Part shown: piece by piece, positions 48,892 to 57,233 of the stretch
How the letters are laid out: each line of letters opens with the position of its first letter
Numbering within the stretch: position 1 is the stretch's first letter
DNA from: an uncultured Rickettsiales bacterium
Lineage (GTDB): Bacteria; Pseudomonadota; Alphaproteobacteria; RF32; CAG-239
Length of the DNA stretch: 64,000 nucleotides
Assembly (NCBI GenBank): GCA_900551865.1
Contig: URXV01000003.1
Location: 1 to 64,000 of the forward strand
Direction: 5' to 3'
The notes under the pieces: model-generated
Databases searched by the model: none
The model's input: the letters and a program-made list of their open reading frames with translations, nothing else
What the model was told of the DNA's origin: nothing
Program-made: the position numbers and the translations under genes

Positions 48892-50043
48892 ATGCCAGCA
48901 GAGCTTGCTTTTTTAATTGTCGCAGTTGCGGTAATTGCCATTACATATAAAACCTATGTCGGGTACGGGGATTACCGATGGTATACCAAACTGGGCTTTT
49001 TTCTGTTTCTGCTGATTGGCTGGAGTGCTCCTTTTCTTGGATTTATACTGCGCCGGGCGGATTTGTCCGAAAGTTTCATTTATTTGACCAAAGGGCTGTA
49101 TTTCCTGTTTGGCTTTGTCTTTTTTCTTTTTATTATCAGTTTCATCCGCGATACGTTGTGGATGGTTATTGATTTGATACGCCGGGCTCCGGTTGAGGAA
49201 ATGAAAAATCCGCCCTTGTTGCAAAAGGTAAATATCATTACATTTGTTTTTTGTCTGCTGTTTTGTTTTTACGGTGTATACGAGGCTGAAAAAAATCCGG
49301 CAATTAAAACATATGACATAACATCTCCCAAAGTCAGGCAGAAAACAAAAGTCGTTATGCTGTCAGATCTGCATATTGATGTTGACGTGTCGCCTGAAAC
49401 GGTAGAGCGGCTGGTTAACCGCGTCAATACCTTAAATCCCGATGCCGTAGTTATTGTCGGAGATATCGTTGACAATACGCCGGTTAAACTTTATAAGCAG
49501 ATGCAGGAATTGAAAAAGCTGAAAGTCAAAGACCATGTTTATGTCGTTTTGGGCAATCACGAATTTTATTCAGGTGCAAGAGAGTGGGCTATGGCTTTTG
49601 CTCAGATGGGATTTGAATTTTTAAACAACTACGGTACTGCACTTGGTAATACGGGGATTTATATTGCCGGCATTCCGGATATTAATGCAGCTAAATGGTC
49701 TAAAATGCCCATTAAAATAGAAAACGCTCTGTATAAGGCGGAAAAGGAAGACTACGTTATTATGTTGTCCCATACGCCCAAGCTTGCGGAAGGGGTAACG
49801 GCGGAAAATGTTGATTTGCAGCTTTCAGGGCATACGCACGGCGGGCAGATTTATCCGTTTCACTATTTTACGGAAATTGCCAATGACGGGGTGCTGGCCG
49901 GATTTTACAATAAAAACGGCGTTCAGATGTACGTTTCCCGCGGAACCAGATACTGGGGGCCGCCGATGCGGATTTTCGCCCCTTCGGAAATTACCGTATT
50001 TAACTTTTCTCCGGCAGGGAAAAATGACAAACCTGCTGCATAA
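48892..50043 (+). CDS. Membrane-anchored metallophosphoesterase (YkuE/LpxG-like), paralogue 2
   Basis: A protein of 383 residues with an N-terminal membrane region of about four helices (~2-20, ~30-52, ~65-90, ~112-132). Catalytic motifs are MLSDLHID (~158), VGDIVDN (~190), LGNHEFY (~222), the His in LSHTPK (~286) and SGHTHGGQIYPF (~307). RGTRYWGPPMRIFAPSEIT near the end is typical of YkuE. ATG 48892 is eight bases after AAGGAG. It may act on a lipid-linked phosphoester in the inner membrane; the substrate is unproven. Its 3' end overlaps the next gene by 20 bp. It shares about the same plan as 2278-3408 but is clearly diverged. Confidence 0.87.
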   Translation: MPAELAFLIVAVAVIAITYKTYVGYGDYRWYTKLGFFLFLLIGWSAPFLGFILRRADLSESFIYLTKGLYFLFGFVFFLFIISFIRDTLWMVIDLIRRAPVEEMKNPPLLQKVNIITFVFCLLFCFYGVYEAEKNPAIKTYDITSPKVRQKTKVVMLSDLHIDVDVSPETVERLVNRVNTLNPDAVVIVGDIVDNTPVKLYKQMQELKKLKVKDHVYVVLGNHEFYSGAREWAMAFAQMGFEFLNNYGTALGNTGIYIAGIPDINAAKWSKMPIKIENALYKAEKEDYVIMLSHTPKLAEGVTAENVDLQLSGHTHGGQIYPFHYFTEIANDGVLAGFYNKNGVQMYVSRGTRYWGPPMRIFAPSEITVFNFSPAGKNDKPAA

Positions 50044-50467
50044 GGCGTATGAAATCGCCGAAAAAGAGGACGTATCCACGTTGCCTGACAGGGCTGTAGT
50101 ATATAGTGTCAGCTATATGCCGGATTCGGAAAATAAAAAAAGAGCCGAAGACTTTGTAAAGGCAACGCCGTCCGCCCGGATGCTGGACGATACGCCCTGC
50201 GGTAAAAAGCTGATTGCGTTGGGATTGGACGGCAGGGTAGACGAAGTCGGCACCGAGATAACCGAAATATGGAAGATTGCTTCTGCCCGCTATATTGCCG
50301 CCGCTTCTGGCAGTATCAATGCGTTTGTGGACGGGGCGGACGAGCGCAGCACTTTCTGCGCGACAGAGCTGGCGGAGATACTCAAAAATCCCCGGATTAC
50401 GGAAATTAACGGGCAGGATAAGTTTGCCTTTGCCGGGGATTTCAAACCGCGGCGCTATAAAAAATAA
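50024..50467 (+). CDS. Hypothetical protein
   Basis: A 147-residue cytosolic protein that begins MTNLLHKAYEIAEKEDVSTLPDRAVVYSVSYMPDSENKKRAEDF. Later it has WKIASARYIAAASGSINAFVDGADERSTFCATELAEIL, with an ADP-ribosyl/nucleotide-type look that I cannot assign. The ATG lies inside the end of the metallophosphoesterase gene with AGGGA upstream, so the two are translationally coupled. Terminated at 50482-50523. Confidence 0.7.
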   Translation: MTNLLHKAYEIAEKEDVSTLPDRAVVYSVSYMPDSENKKRAEDFVKATPSARMLDDTPCGKKLIALGLDGRVDEVGTEITEIWKIASARYIAAASGSINAFVDGADERSTFCATELAEILKNPRITEINGQDKFAFAGDFKPRRYKK

Positions 50468-50481
50468 CAACATATCTCCGG

Positions 50482-50523
50482 TAAATCGCGTTTTTTCCAA
50501 AAGGAAAGAACGCGATATTTTTC
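50482..50523 (+). terminator. Rho-independent terminator
   Basis: ATCGCGTTTTTTCC / GGAAAGAACGCGAT stem (one mismatch region) followed by ATTTTT. Confidence 0.75.
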
Positions 50524-50803
50524 TTTGTAGGAATCTGATGTTGCAGCCGAAAAGACAGTCCTGACAGCAGAGAAAAAAGATACCATTTTTTTCAACGTTT
50601 TTCAAGTAAAATCTTTTATTTGTAATCAATATGTTAGGTATATGAACTTTTGGTTGTAAAAATGGTACAATTAAAATCTACAATGTAAGTATATGTGTAT
50701 TATTAAAAAGGTTTTCATGGTTTTGATTTGGGGTTAGTTCTTCGGTCAGGGTTGTGCGGATTTTTTTAGTATGTATATACGATAAAATAAAATTTATTAA
50801 CCC
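50524..50803. other. AT-rich intergenic stretch
   Basis: Very AT-rich with no coding frame of note. It is probably the promoter and upstream region of the gene at 50880. No single promoter stands out among many AT-rich hexamers. Confidence 0.4.
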
Positions 50804-50879
50804 GAAACAACAGTCCCTGCGGCGTTGTTTCACGAAGGATTAGGGACAGGCCCGAACCTCGTTAAAAAAATCAAAAATT
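50804..50879 (+). promoter_or_regulatory. Shared structured leader element, copy B
   Basis: GAAACAAC / GTTGTTTC forms an 8-bp hairpin, followed by the invariant CACGAAGGA, a variable GGG / CCC hairpin, and AACCTCGTTAAAAAAA right before ATG 50880. ACGAaGG can pair with CCTCGT. An alternative pseudoknot pairs GTCCCT of the first loop with AGGGAC. The matching copy A is on the minus strand before the sirtuin gene (39499-39570). Confidence 0.65.
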
Positions 50880-51542
50880 ATGAAGATGTTATTATTAGCA
50901 ATGGAGACAGGCAAAATCAGTGAAAATGATACAGTATCTTTAATCCAGACCGGACTTGAATGTAATGTACTTACGACTGACGAGTTTGTAACAAGCATGT
51001 TTGGAACGTGTGAAACAGAAGAGGAACAGTATGGGGATACCATTTTTGATACGGAGTGGGTAACCATACTTCGTCAGGGGGCTTTTCTGAAGTTTTCCGC
51101 TTCATCTCAGCTAAAGCTTTTATCATTGTTTGATCGAAGAAATTTGATTACATGTATTAGCCGCAGCTTTGACGATATAGGAATAGCTTGTTTATCAAAA
51201 GAAGATGTCAGCTATCTGAAAGGCCTTGCCACACACTGTTTATTGGATATACTAACGATAGACTTAGTGAACGCCAATCTGAGTAAGTTCCAAGCGTTCT
51301 CTTCCGATGACAAATTGTGTTTTATCCCTAACAAGATAAAGTGCGAAGAGACATTCAGACAAGAGTTGGATTATAAGCGAATGCTAAGTTACGGCCTATT
51401 ACCGGAATTTTGCTATGATGTTACGTCTTACGGAATTCCGCTGGAATGTGCCGTGTGGTGTGAGCGATATATTCTGGAACATGGCTTCACTGGTTGTATT
51501 AAACAGAGTCTATTAAACTGTATCAGAGAATACACCGTCTAG
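50880..51542 (+). CDS. Unknown protein under shared leader element
   Basis: A 220-residue, mostly helical cytosolic protein with nine Cys. It begins MKMLLLAMETGKISENDTVSLIQTGLECNVLTTDEFVTSMFG and later has WVTILRQGAFLKFSASSQLKLLSLFDRRNLITCISR (~65-100) and ALECAVWCERYILEHGFTGCIKQ-like text near the end. I know no family. GC is lower than in the flanking genes. Its only clue is the structured leader it shares with the sirtuin gene, which may mean a common regulatory ligand or factor. Confidence 0.65.
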   Translation: MKMLLLAMETGKISENDTVSLIQTGLECNVLTTDEFVTSMFGTCETEEEQYGDTIFDTEWVTILRQGAFLKFSASSQLKLLSLFDRRNLITCISRSFDDIGIACLSKEDVSYLKGLATHCLLDILTIDLVNANLSKFQAFSSDDKLCFIPNKIKCEETFRQELDYKRMLSYGLLPEFCYDVTSYGIPLECAVWCERYILEHGFTGCIKQSLLNCIREYTV

Positions 51543-51550
51543 TCTGACAA

Positions 51551-51593
51551 ATACCCCGCCGGCTCAAAAGCTGTGCGGGGTATCCGTTTTTTT
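51551..51593. terminator. Terminator between convergent genes
   Basis: ATACCCCGC / GCGGGGTAT stem with a 15-nt loop, then CCG and T7 on the plus strand. Confidence 0.75.
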
Positions 51594-51607
51594 AGGCAGA
51601 ATTAAAA

Positions 51608-53197
51608 CTAGAAAACCTGCTCCCGCGTCGTCTTCAGGTCAACCGCCGGAAAATCCTCTTTCACTTTGTTCAAATGCCAGGCGTTCCGTGCCAGAAAGAC
51701 CGTCTCGCCGTCATGATCCTGCGCAATGTTTGCCTGATTGGCGTCAACAAATTTAGCCAGCGCATTTTTGTCGGCAGAGGAAATCCAGCGCGCCGTGTAA
51801 TACTGTGTCGGTTCAAATGCAACCGGGATGTTGAATTCGGTGCGGATACGGTCGGCCATAACTTCAAATTGCAACACGCCGACAACCCCGACAATCCATT
51901 CCGAACCGATAACCGGCTTAAACACGCTGGCACCGCCCTCTTCGGCAATCTGCTGCAACGCGTTGCCTAAATGCTTTGATTTCAGCGGATCAAGCGCCCG
52001 CACCGATTTCAGCAGTTCCGGCGCAAAACTCGGAATACCGGTAAAATGCAGCTTTTCCCCCTCGGTCAGCGTATCGCCGATGCGCAGCTGGCCGTGGTTG
52101 GGTATGCCGATAATGTCCCCGGCGTAAGCGTCTTCGGCCAGTTCCCGTTCCTGAGCCAGGAACATCACCGGCGTCGGCACCTTGACAGGTTTGCCCGTAC
52201 GTATCTGCATCAGGCTCATACCGCGTTTAAAGTGTCCGGAACACAAACGCATAAACGCGATTCTGTCCCGGTGTTTCGGATCCATATTGGCCTGAATTTT
52301 GAAAATAAATCCCGTTACCTTTTTCTCGTCGGCACTGACTTCGCGTTCCGCCGCCGGCTGCGGCCGGGGGGAGGGAGCCAGATTGTGCAGGCCTTCCAAA
52401 ACTTCCTTAACCCCGAAATTGTTGATGGCGCTGCCGAAGAAAACCGGGGTCAGCGCACCGGCAAGATACAGTTCCAGATCAAATTGCGGACAGAGTTCCT
52501 TAACCATCATAACGTCCTCGCGCAGTTTGGCAACCGCGTGCGCCGGCAGAAGCTCGTCAAGTTTCGGGTCATCTAACCCCTTACAGGTTTCAATCACACT
52601 GTTAACCTGTCCCTTGTTGCCGGTTTTGTTCATCAAAATAAGCTGGTCGTTCAAAAGGTCGTAGCAGCCGAGAAAATCCTTGCCGCTGCCAATGGGCCAG
52701 CTTGCCGGGCAGACGTCAAGCGCCAGCGTCTTTTCAATGTCGTCCAGCAGCAGGAACGGGTCTTGTCCCTCGCGGTCCATTTTGTTGATGAACGTAATAA
52801 TCGGAATATTTCTGAGGCGGCAAACCTCAAACAGCTTTTTGGTCTGCGCTTCAATGCCTTTTGCCGAGTCTATGACCATAACCGCCGAGTCTACGGCCGT
52901 CAGAACCCGGTATGTGTCTTCGGAGAAGTCTTCGTGTCCCGGCGTGTCCAGCAGGTTAAAGGTAATGTTGTTATATTCAAAAGTCATCACCGACGACGCG
53001 ACCGAAATGCCGCGTTCCTGTTCCACTTTCATCCAGTCGGAACGGGCTCTCCGGTTCTCTCCGCGCGCTTTGACCGCGCCGGCCTGTTGAATGGCACCGC
53101 CGAACAGCAGCAGCTTTTCGGTCAGGGTAGTCTTACCGGCGTCCGGGTGTGAAATAATCGCAAACGTTTTTCTTTTGTTGACAGTATTCTCTGACAT
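51608..53197 (-). CDS. prfC: Peptide chain release factor 3
   Basis: A 529-residue translational GTPase that recycles RF1/RF2 after peptide release. G1 FAIISHPDAGKTTLTEKLLLFGG (~12-34), the switch region ARSDWMKVEQERGISVASSVM (~50-70), G3 LLDTPGHEDFSEDTYR (~82) and G4 TFINKMDREGQDP (~136) match RF3 closely. The RF3-specific ending (EFNIPVAFEPTQYYTARWIS, ETVFLARNAWHLNKVKEDFP) excludes EF-G and LepA. The start is ATG at 53197. Monocistronic, convergent with the unknown gene at 50880. Confidence 0.96.
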   Translation of the reverse strand: MSENTVNKRKTFAIISHPDAGKTTLTEKLLLFGGAIQQAGAVKARGENRRARSDWMKVEQERGISVASSVMTFEYNNITFNLLDTPGHEDFSEDTYRVLTAVDSAVMVIDSAKGIEAQTKKLFEVCRLRNIPIITFINKMDREGQDPFLLLDDIEKTLALDVCPASWPIGSGKDFLGCYDLLNDQLILMNKTGNKGQVNSVIETCKGLDDPKLDELLPAHAVAKLREDVMMVKELCPQFDLELYLAGALTPVFFGSAINNFGVKEVLEGLHNLAPSPRPQPAAEREVSADEKKVTGFIFKIQANMDPKHRDRIAFMRLCSGHFKRGMSLMQIRTGKPVKVPTPVMFLAQERELAEDAYAGDIIGIPNHGQLRIGDTLTEGEKLHFTGIPSFAPELLKSVRALDPLKSKHLGNALQQIAEEGGASVFKPVIGSEWIVGVVGVLQFEVMADRIRTEFNIPVAFEPTQYYTARWISSADKNALAKFVDANQANIAQDHDGETVFLARNAWHLNKVKEDFPAVDLKTTREQVF

Positions 53198-53396
53198 TGT
53201 TTTTTCTCTGTAAAATTACTTTTGTCCGTTACATGCGTAAACGGGGATAAATATGTAAGATAACTCTTTCTTGCCGCAAACCTAAGCGGTGAGCAAAACT
53301 CATGCGCATATTAACAAATAAATTGCAATATGCAAGCCAAAAATGTCTTCGTTATTGTTTCGGACGGGAAAAGCCGGAAAACTCGCAAAAAAATGC

Positions 53397-53424
53397 TTGA
53401 CTCTTACAATTTATTCCCTAATAT
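53397..53424 (+). promoter_or_regulatory. Promoter upstream of ffh operon
   Basis: TTGACT (53397-53402), 16 bp, TAATAT (53419-53424). The predicted start near 53431 gives a leader of ~110 nt. Confidence 0.6.
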
Positions 53425-53449
53425 CCATCTAGGTTTTGATAACAAAATA

Positions 53450-53512
53450 ACACTCCACGGAGTGCCGTCAGTCAGCGAGGGTTCGCACACTGGCGCAATT
53501 TTTTTTATCATA
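53450..53512 (+). terminator. Leader stem-loops with T8: attenuator of ffh or end of a small RNA
   Basis: A first hairpin CACTCC-AC-GGAGTG (53450-53464) is followed by a longer stem around 53461-53503 (CAGT / ACTG, with GCGA / TCGC inside) and T8. This is an intrinsic terminator between the promoter at 53397 and ffh. It either attenuates the operon or releases an ~85-nt RNA. No 4.5S RNA signature is present. Confidence 0.5.
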
Positions 53513-53541
53513 ACGGATAATATTAAAGAATAGGAAATTTA

Positions 53542-54939
53542 ATGTTTGACGCACTGACAGCCAAATTGAGCGGAATTTTCACCAGGCTCGGTTCCCGCGG
53601 TATCCTGAAAGAGAAGGATATTGAAGACGGGCTGCGCGAGATTCGTCTTGCTTTGCTGGAAGCAGACGTGTCGCTTCCGGTCGTCCGGGAGTTTATGGTC
53701 CGCGTTAAGGAAAAGGCTCTGGGCGAAACGGTTATCAAAGCTGTCCGCCCGGATCAGCAGCTTGTCAAAATCGTTTATGACGAGCTGGTGGAACTGCTCG
53801 GTGCCGAAAACAATGAACTGAATTTCAAGGCCGTGCCGCCTGCCGTTATTCTGATGGTCGGGCTGCAGGGTTCCGGCAAGACCACGACTTCGGCCAAGAT
53901 TGCCTTAAGGCTCAAAAAGAACAAGCGCGTTCTGCTTGCCTCATTGGACGTTTACCGTCCGGCGGCGCAGGAACAGCTGGCGCAGCTCGGTGCTCAAATT
54001 GGCGTAGACGTTTTGCCGGTAGTTGCCGGCGAGAAGCCGCTGGAAATTACCCGCCGCGCCATATCGGTCGGGCAGAAAGGGCTGTATGACGTTCTGATTC
54101 TTGATACCGCCGGCCGTTTGCAGATTGACGAAACGCTGATGGACGAAGTCGCCGCGGTCAAAAAGCTGGCGCAGCCGACCGAAACGCTTCTGGTTGCCGA
54201 TGCCCTTATCGGTCAGGAAGCCTGCAACGTCGCCAGAGAGTTTAATGAAAAAGTCGGCGTTACCGGTTTGGTGCTGACGCGTATTGACGGTTCGTCGCGT
54301 GCCGGTGCCGCGCTGTCTATGAAAATGGTGTCGGGCGCGCCGCTGAAATTCCTCGGAACCGGCGAAAAGCTGGAGGATATCGAAGAGTTTCACGCTGACC
54401 GTCTGGCCGGGCGCATCTTGGACAAAGGCGACGTCGTCAGTCTGGTAGAAAAGGCGGTGGAAAACATTGACCGCGAAGAAACCGAAGCGATGGCTAAAAA
54501 GATGCTGAAAGGCAAGTTTGATTTGGACGATATGCTGAATCAAATCCGCCAGATGCAGAAGCTCGGTTCCATGTCAAGCATTATGGGAATGCTGCCCGGT
54601 TTGGGAAAATATAAGGAACAGATAGAAGCGGCTAATGCCGATTCGCTGGTCAGAAAACAGGAGGCGATAATCCTCTCTATGACCAGGGGCGAACGCCGCA
54701 ATCCTGATATTATCAAGGCATCGCGCAAAAAGAGGATTGCCGCCGGTGCCGGTGTAGAAGTTCATGAAGTTAACAAGTTGCTTAAATCCTATGAGCAAAT
54801 GTCAACTATGATGAAGAGAATGGGAAAGATGGGCGGCCTCGGCTCGCTCGCTTCCCGTTTTGGCAAAAACAGTCCGTTTGGGGGCGGTTCCTTCGGGAAC
54901 AATCCTTTTGGCGGATTTAACAACAAATTTCCGTTTTAA
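53542..54939 (+). CDS. ffh: Signal recognition particle protein Ffh
   Basis: A 465-residue SRP GTPase targeting nascent membrane proteins. The N domain is LTAKLSGIFTRLGSRGILKEKDIEDGLREIRLALLEADVSLPVV. The G domain has GLQGSGKTTTSAKIA (~108), DVYRPAAQEQL (~136), LDTAGRL (~188) and TRIDGSSRAGAA (~248). The M domain (from ~300) ends in a Met/Gly-rich tail (MMKRMGKMGGLGSLASRFG). A Gly/Phe/Asn-rich C-terminal extension follows. It is the first gene of ffh-rpsP-rimM-trmD-rplS. Confidence 0.97.
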   Translation: MFDALTAKLSGIFTRLGSRGILKEKDIEDGLREIRLALLEADVSLPVVREFMVRVKEKALGETVIKAVRPDQQLVKIVYDELVELLGAENNELNFKAVPPAVILMVGLQGSGKTTTSAKIALRLKKNKRVLLASLDVYRPAAQEQLAQLGAQIGVDVLPVVAGEKPLEITRRAISVGQKGLYDVLILDTAGRLQIDETLMDEVAAVKKLAQPTETLLVADALIGQEACNVAREFNEKVGVTGLVLTRIDGSSRAGAALSMKMVSGAPLKFLGTGEKLEDIEEFHADRLAGRILDKGDVVSLVEKAVENIDREETEAMAKKMLKGKFDLDDMLNQIRQMQKLGSMSSIMGMLPGLGKYKEQIEAANADSLVRKQEAIILSMTRGERRNPDIIKASRKKRIAAGAGVEVHEVNKLLKSYEQMSTMMKRMGKMGGLGSLASRFGKNSPFGGGSFGNNPFGGFNNKFPF

Positions 54940-54979
54940 GCGGAAGGAACGAAACAAATAATAACTGGAAAGGAAAAAA

Positions 54980-55402
54980 ATGACAGTTCGTATTAGACTT
55001 TCTCGCGGTGGATCGAAAAAGCACCCTTACTATCGCGTTGTAGCTGCCGATCAGAGAGCTCCTCGTGACGGTAGATTTATTGAAAAGCTGGGTTCTTATA
55101 ATCCGCTGCTGCCGCAGGACCATCAGGAAAGACTGGTTCTGGATGTTGAAAAGGTAAAATCTTGGATTGCCAAAGGGGCACAGCCGACCGAAAGGCTGCA
55201 AAAGCTGTTTGCCAACCTGGGCATCTGCGAGGCTCCGAAAATTCACAGCCAGCCCAAGAAGTCCGCTCCGAAGGCGAAAGCTCTGGAGAGAATTAAGGAA
55301 AAGGAAGAAAAGGCAAAAGCTGCTGCTGAAGCTGCCGCCGCTGCTGCGGCCGAGGCTGCCGCTGCCGCCGAAGCTCCGGCTGAAACGTCTGCTGAAGCCT
55401 AA
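54980..55402 (+). CDS. rpsP: 30S ribosomal protein S16
   Basis: A 140-residue S16. The conserved core is the first ~80 residues (MTVRIRLSRGGSKKHPYYRVVAADQRAPRDGRFIEKLGSYNP, then VEKVKSWIAKGAQPTERL). The rest is a long Ala/Glu/Lys-rich helical extension (KEEKAKAAAEAAAAAAAEAAAAAEAPAE) typical of alphaproteobacterial S16. The Ala-codon repeat could be prone to length change. The start has GGAAAGGAAA upstream. Confidence 0.96.
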   Translation: MTVRIRLSRGGSKKHPYYRVVAADQRAPRDGRFIEKLGSYNPLLPQDHQERLVLDVEKVKSWIAKGAQPTERLQKLFANLGICEAPKIHSQPKKSAPKAKALERIKEKEEKAKAAAEAAAAAAAEAAAAAEAPAETSAEA

Positions 55403-55448
55403 GCTTTTTCTCTTTATAAATTAAGTTTATGTTGCGATTGGTAATTTG

Positions 55449-55985
55449 ATGAGCGAAAAAAGGGTTTGTTTGGGCAAAATTGTCGGCGTCCACGGCATCA
55501 GGGGCGAGGTCAAGGTCAAGAGCTATACGGCTGTTGACAAGGATATTGCCGCTTATGGCGATTTGGAAGACAAAGCTGCCGGAAAGCGTTTTTCGCTGAA
55601 AGTTACCGGACATTCAAAAGATTTGCTCCGAATAAAAATCAGGGGGATTGACGACCGCACTGCGGCGGAAACCCTTGTCGGAACCGAGCTTTATGCCCCC
55701 CGCGGCGTCCTTCCGGAATTAAAGGCGGAAGAGGTTTATTACGAAGCGGATTTGGTCGGTATGAAAGTGCTCGACGCTGAAAAGGCCGAAGTTGCCGAAG
55801 TTGTCGGCTTTTATAATTTCGGCGCCGGAGATATTTTGGAAATCCGGCTCAAGAGCGGGCGTTCCGAAATGCTGCCTTTTAACAAAGGCTATGTGCCGGA
55901 GATAAATCTTGACGAAGGCTATATTATTGTGGCGTCAACCGGAATGGTGTTCTTGGAAGACGGCGAGGATTCCGAAGAATGCTGA
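55449..55985 (+). CDS. rimM: Ribosome maturation factor RimM
   Basis: A 178-residue protein that assists 30S head assembly and binds S19. The N-terminal domain begins VCLGKIVGVHGIRGEVKVKSYT (~6-27), and the PRC-barrel half starts YYEADLVGMKVLDAEKAEVAEVVGFYNFGAGDILEIRL (~98-135), ending MLPFNKGYVPEINLDEGYIIV. ATG 55449 is preferred over the TTG just before it. The stop overlaps the trmD start by 7 bp. Confidence 0.95.
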   Translation: MSEKRVCLGKIVGVHGIRGEVKVKSYTAVDKDIAAYGDLEDKAAGKRFSLKVTGHSKDLLRIKIRGIDDRTAAETLVGTELYAPRGVLPELKAEEVYYEADLVGMKVLDAEKAEVAEVVGFYNFGAGDILEIRLKSGRSEMLPFNKGYVPEINLDEGYIIVASTGMVFLEDGEDSEEC

Positions 55986-56671
55986 ATGTAACGGTTCTGA
56001 CTGTTTTTCCCGAATTGTTTCCGGGGTTTCTCGGATACTCTCTGACAGGAAAAGCATTGGAAGAGCAAAAGTGGCAGCTGCAGGCCGTCAACATCCGCGA
56101 CTATGCGTTTGACCGTCATAAGTCCGTGGACGACACGCCGTGCGGCGGCGGTGCGGGAATGATTATGCGCCCTGATGTTCTGGGACGTGCAATAGAAGCC
56201 AATCATACCCGGGGGCGGATTATTTATATGAGTCCTAAAGGTCGCCCGCTGACGCAAAAGCTGGCGCACGAGCTCTCTCTCGAAGAAGAACTGACGATTG
56301 TCTGCGGACGTTTTGAAGGCATTGACGAGCGCGTCATTGAAGCCTACAACGTCGAGGAGATAAGCATCGGCGATTACATTCTGACCGGAGGCGAACAGGC
56401 CGCCCAGATAATGCTGGACGCAGTCGTCAGGCTGCTGCCGGGCGTTTTGGGAAACGAGGCTTCTCTTGAAGATGAAAGTTTTGAGGACTTTCTTTTGGAA
56501 TACCCCCAGTATACCCGTCCGACGGAATGGGAGGGGCGCAGTGTTCCTGAAGTCCTGCTGTCCGGACATCACCGGAAGATAGCCGACTGGCGCCGCGAAC
56601 AGGCCGAAATCGCAACCAAGGCCAAACGCCCTGACTTATTTAAGAAATATCTTGATTCTAAAAATAGTTAG
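55979..56671 (+). CDS. trmD: tRNA (guanine-37-N1)-methyltransferase
   Basis: A 230-residue SPOUT enzyme that methylates G37 of tRNAs to prevent frameshifting. LTVFPELFPGFLGYSLTGKAL (~6-26) and DDTPCGGGAGMIMRPDVL (~49-66) are followed by the trefoil-knot region YMSPKGRPLTQKLA (~83), VCGRFEGIDERVIEAY (~109) and SIGDYILTGGEQAAQIMLDAVVRLLPGVLG (~130-159). HHRKIADWRREQA (~200) lies near the end. It overlaps rimM and precedes rplS. Confidence 0.96.
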   Translation: MLNVTVLTVFPELFPGFLGYSLTGKALEEQKWQLQAVNIRDYAFDRHKSVDDTPCGGGAGMIMRPDVLGRAIEANHTRGRIIYMSPKGRPLTQKLAHELSLEEELTIVCGRFEGIDERVIEAYNVEEISIGDYILTGGEQAAQIMLDAVVRLLPGVLGNEASLEDESFEDFLLEYPQYTRPTEWEGRSVPEVLLSGHHRKIADWRREQAEIATKAKRPDLFKKYLDSKNS

Positions 56672-56710
56672 GTGTATAAAGTTAAAAAATTTTATAAAAA
56701 GGTAAAACTG

Positions 56711-57097
56711 ATGAACATTTTAGAAAATATTGAACAAGAGCAAGTAGCCAAATTGACTGAAGGCAAGAACATTCCTGACTTCAAGGCCGGCGACACCCTT
56801 AAGGTTCACACCAAGGTAAAGGAAGGCGACCGCGAGCGTATTCAGATTTATGAAGGCGTCTGCATTGCCCGTAAGAATGATGGTTTGAATTCTTCTTTCA
56901 CTGTTCGCAAAATTTCTTTCGGCGAAGGCGTAGAACGCGTGTTCCCGCTGTATTCTCCGAATGTTGCGAAGATTGAAGTAACCCGTATCGGTAAGGTAAG
57001 AAGAGCCAAATTGTACTTCCTGCGTGCCCTGCGCGGCCGTTCTGCCCGTATTGCCGACGACTTGTCTGCACAGGCCAAGGCAAAGAACGCCGAATAA
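56711..57097 (+). CDS. rplS: 50S ribosomal protein L19
   Basis: A 128-residue L19 at the subunit interface. Core motifs are FKAGDTLKVHTKVKEGDRERIQIYEGVCIARKNDGLNSSFTVRKISFGEGVERVFPLYSPNVAKIEV (~22-87) and RRAKLYFLRALRGRSARI (~94-111). ATG 56711 fits the family start (MNILENIEQEQ) and has AAAGG upstream. It ends the ffh operon at a double terminator. Confidence 0.96.
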   Translation: MNILENIEQEQVAKLTEGKNIPDFKAGDTLKVHTKVKEGDRERIQIYEGVCIARKNDGLNSSFTVRKISFGEGVERVFPLYSPNVAKIEVTRIGKVRRAKLYFLRALRGRSARIADDLSAQAKAKNAE

Positions 57098-57116
57098 GGC
57101 TTTGCTCATAGGTAAA

Positions 57117-57149
57117 CAAAAACCCCGCTGTCTTCAGGCGGGGTTTTTT
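57117..57149 (+). terminator. First of two tandem terminators after rplS
   Basis: AAAAACCCCGC / GCGGGGTTTTTT stem with a 9-nt loop. Confidence 0.88.
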
Positions 57150-57154
57150 GTGCC

Positions 57155-57187
57155 AAAAAGCCCCATACGTTTTACGCGGGGCTTTTT
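57155..57187. terminator. Second tandem terminator
   Basis: AAAAAGCCCC / GGGGCTTTTT stem, T-tailed on both strands. It probably also ends the leftward surface-glycan operon or the small gene at 57234. Confidence 0.8.
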
Positions 57188-57233
57188 AATGGTAAATGAA
57201 AAGCATTCAGACAGTCTGAACGCCGGAACAAAA

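Noticed and set aside
50804..50860. Simple H-type pseudoknot (GTCCCT with AGGGAC) as the conserved fold
   Set aside because: Copy A cannot form the equivalent pairing at the same place; the ACGAaGG/CCTCGT stem with an inner hairpin is possible in both copies. Kept only as an alternative for copy B.
53330..53533. 67-codon frame before ffh
   Set aside because: It runs through the promoter, stem-loops and T8 of the ffh leader and lacks a ribosome site.
53198..53541. 4.5S (SRP) RNA next to ffh
   Set aside because: The conserved GGTCAGG...GGAAGGAAGCAGC-type core of 4.5S RNA is absent.
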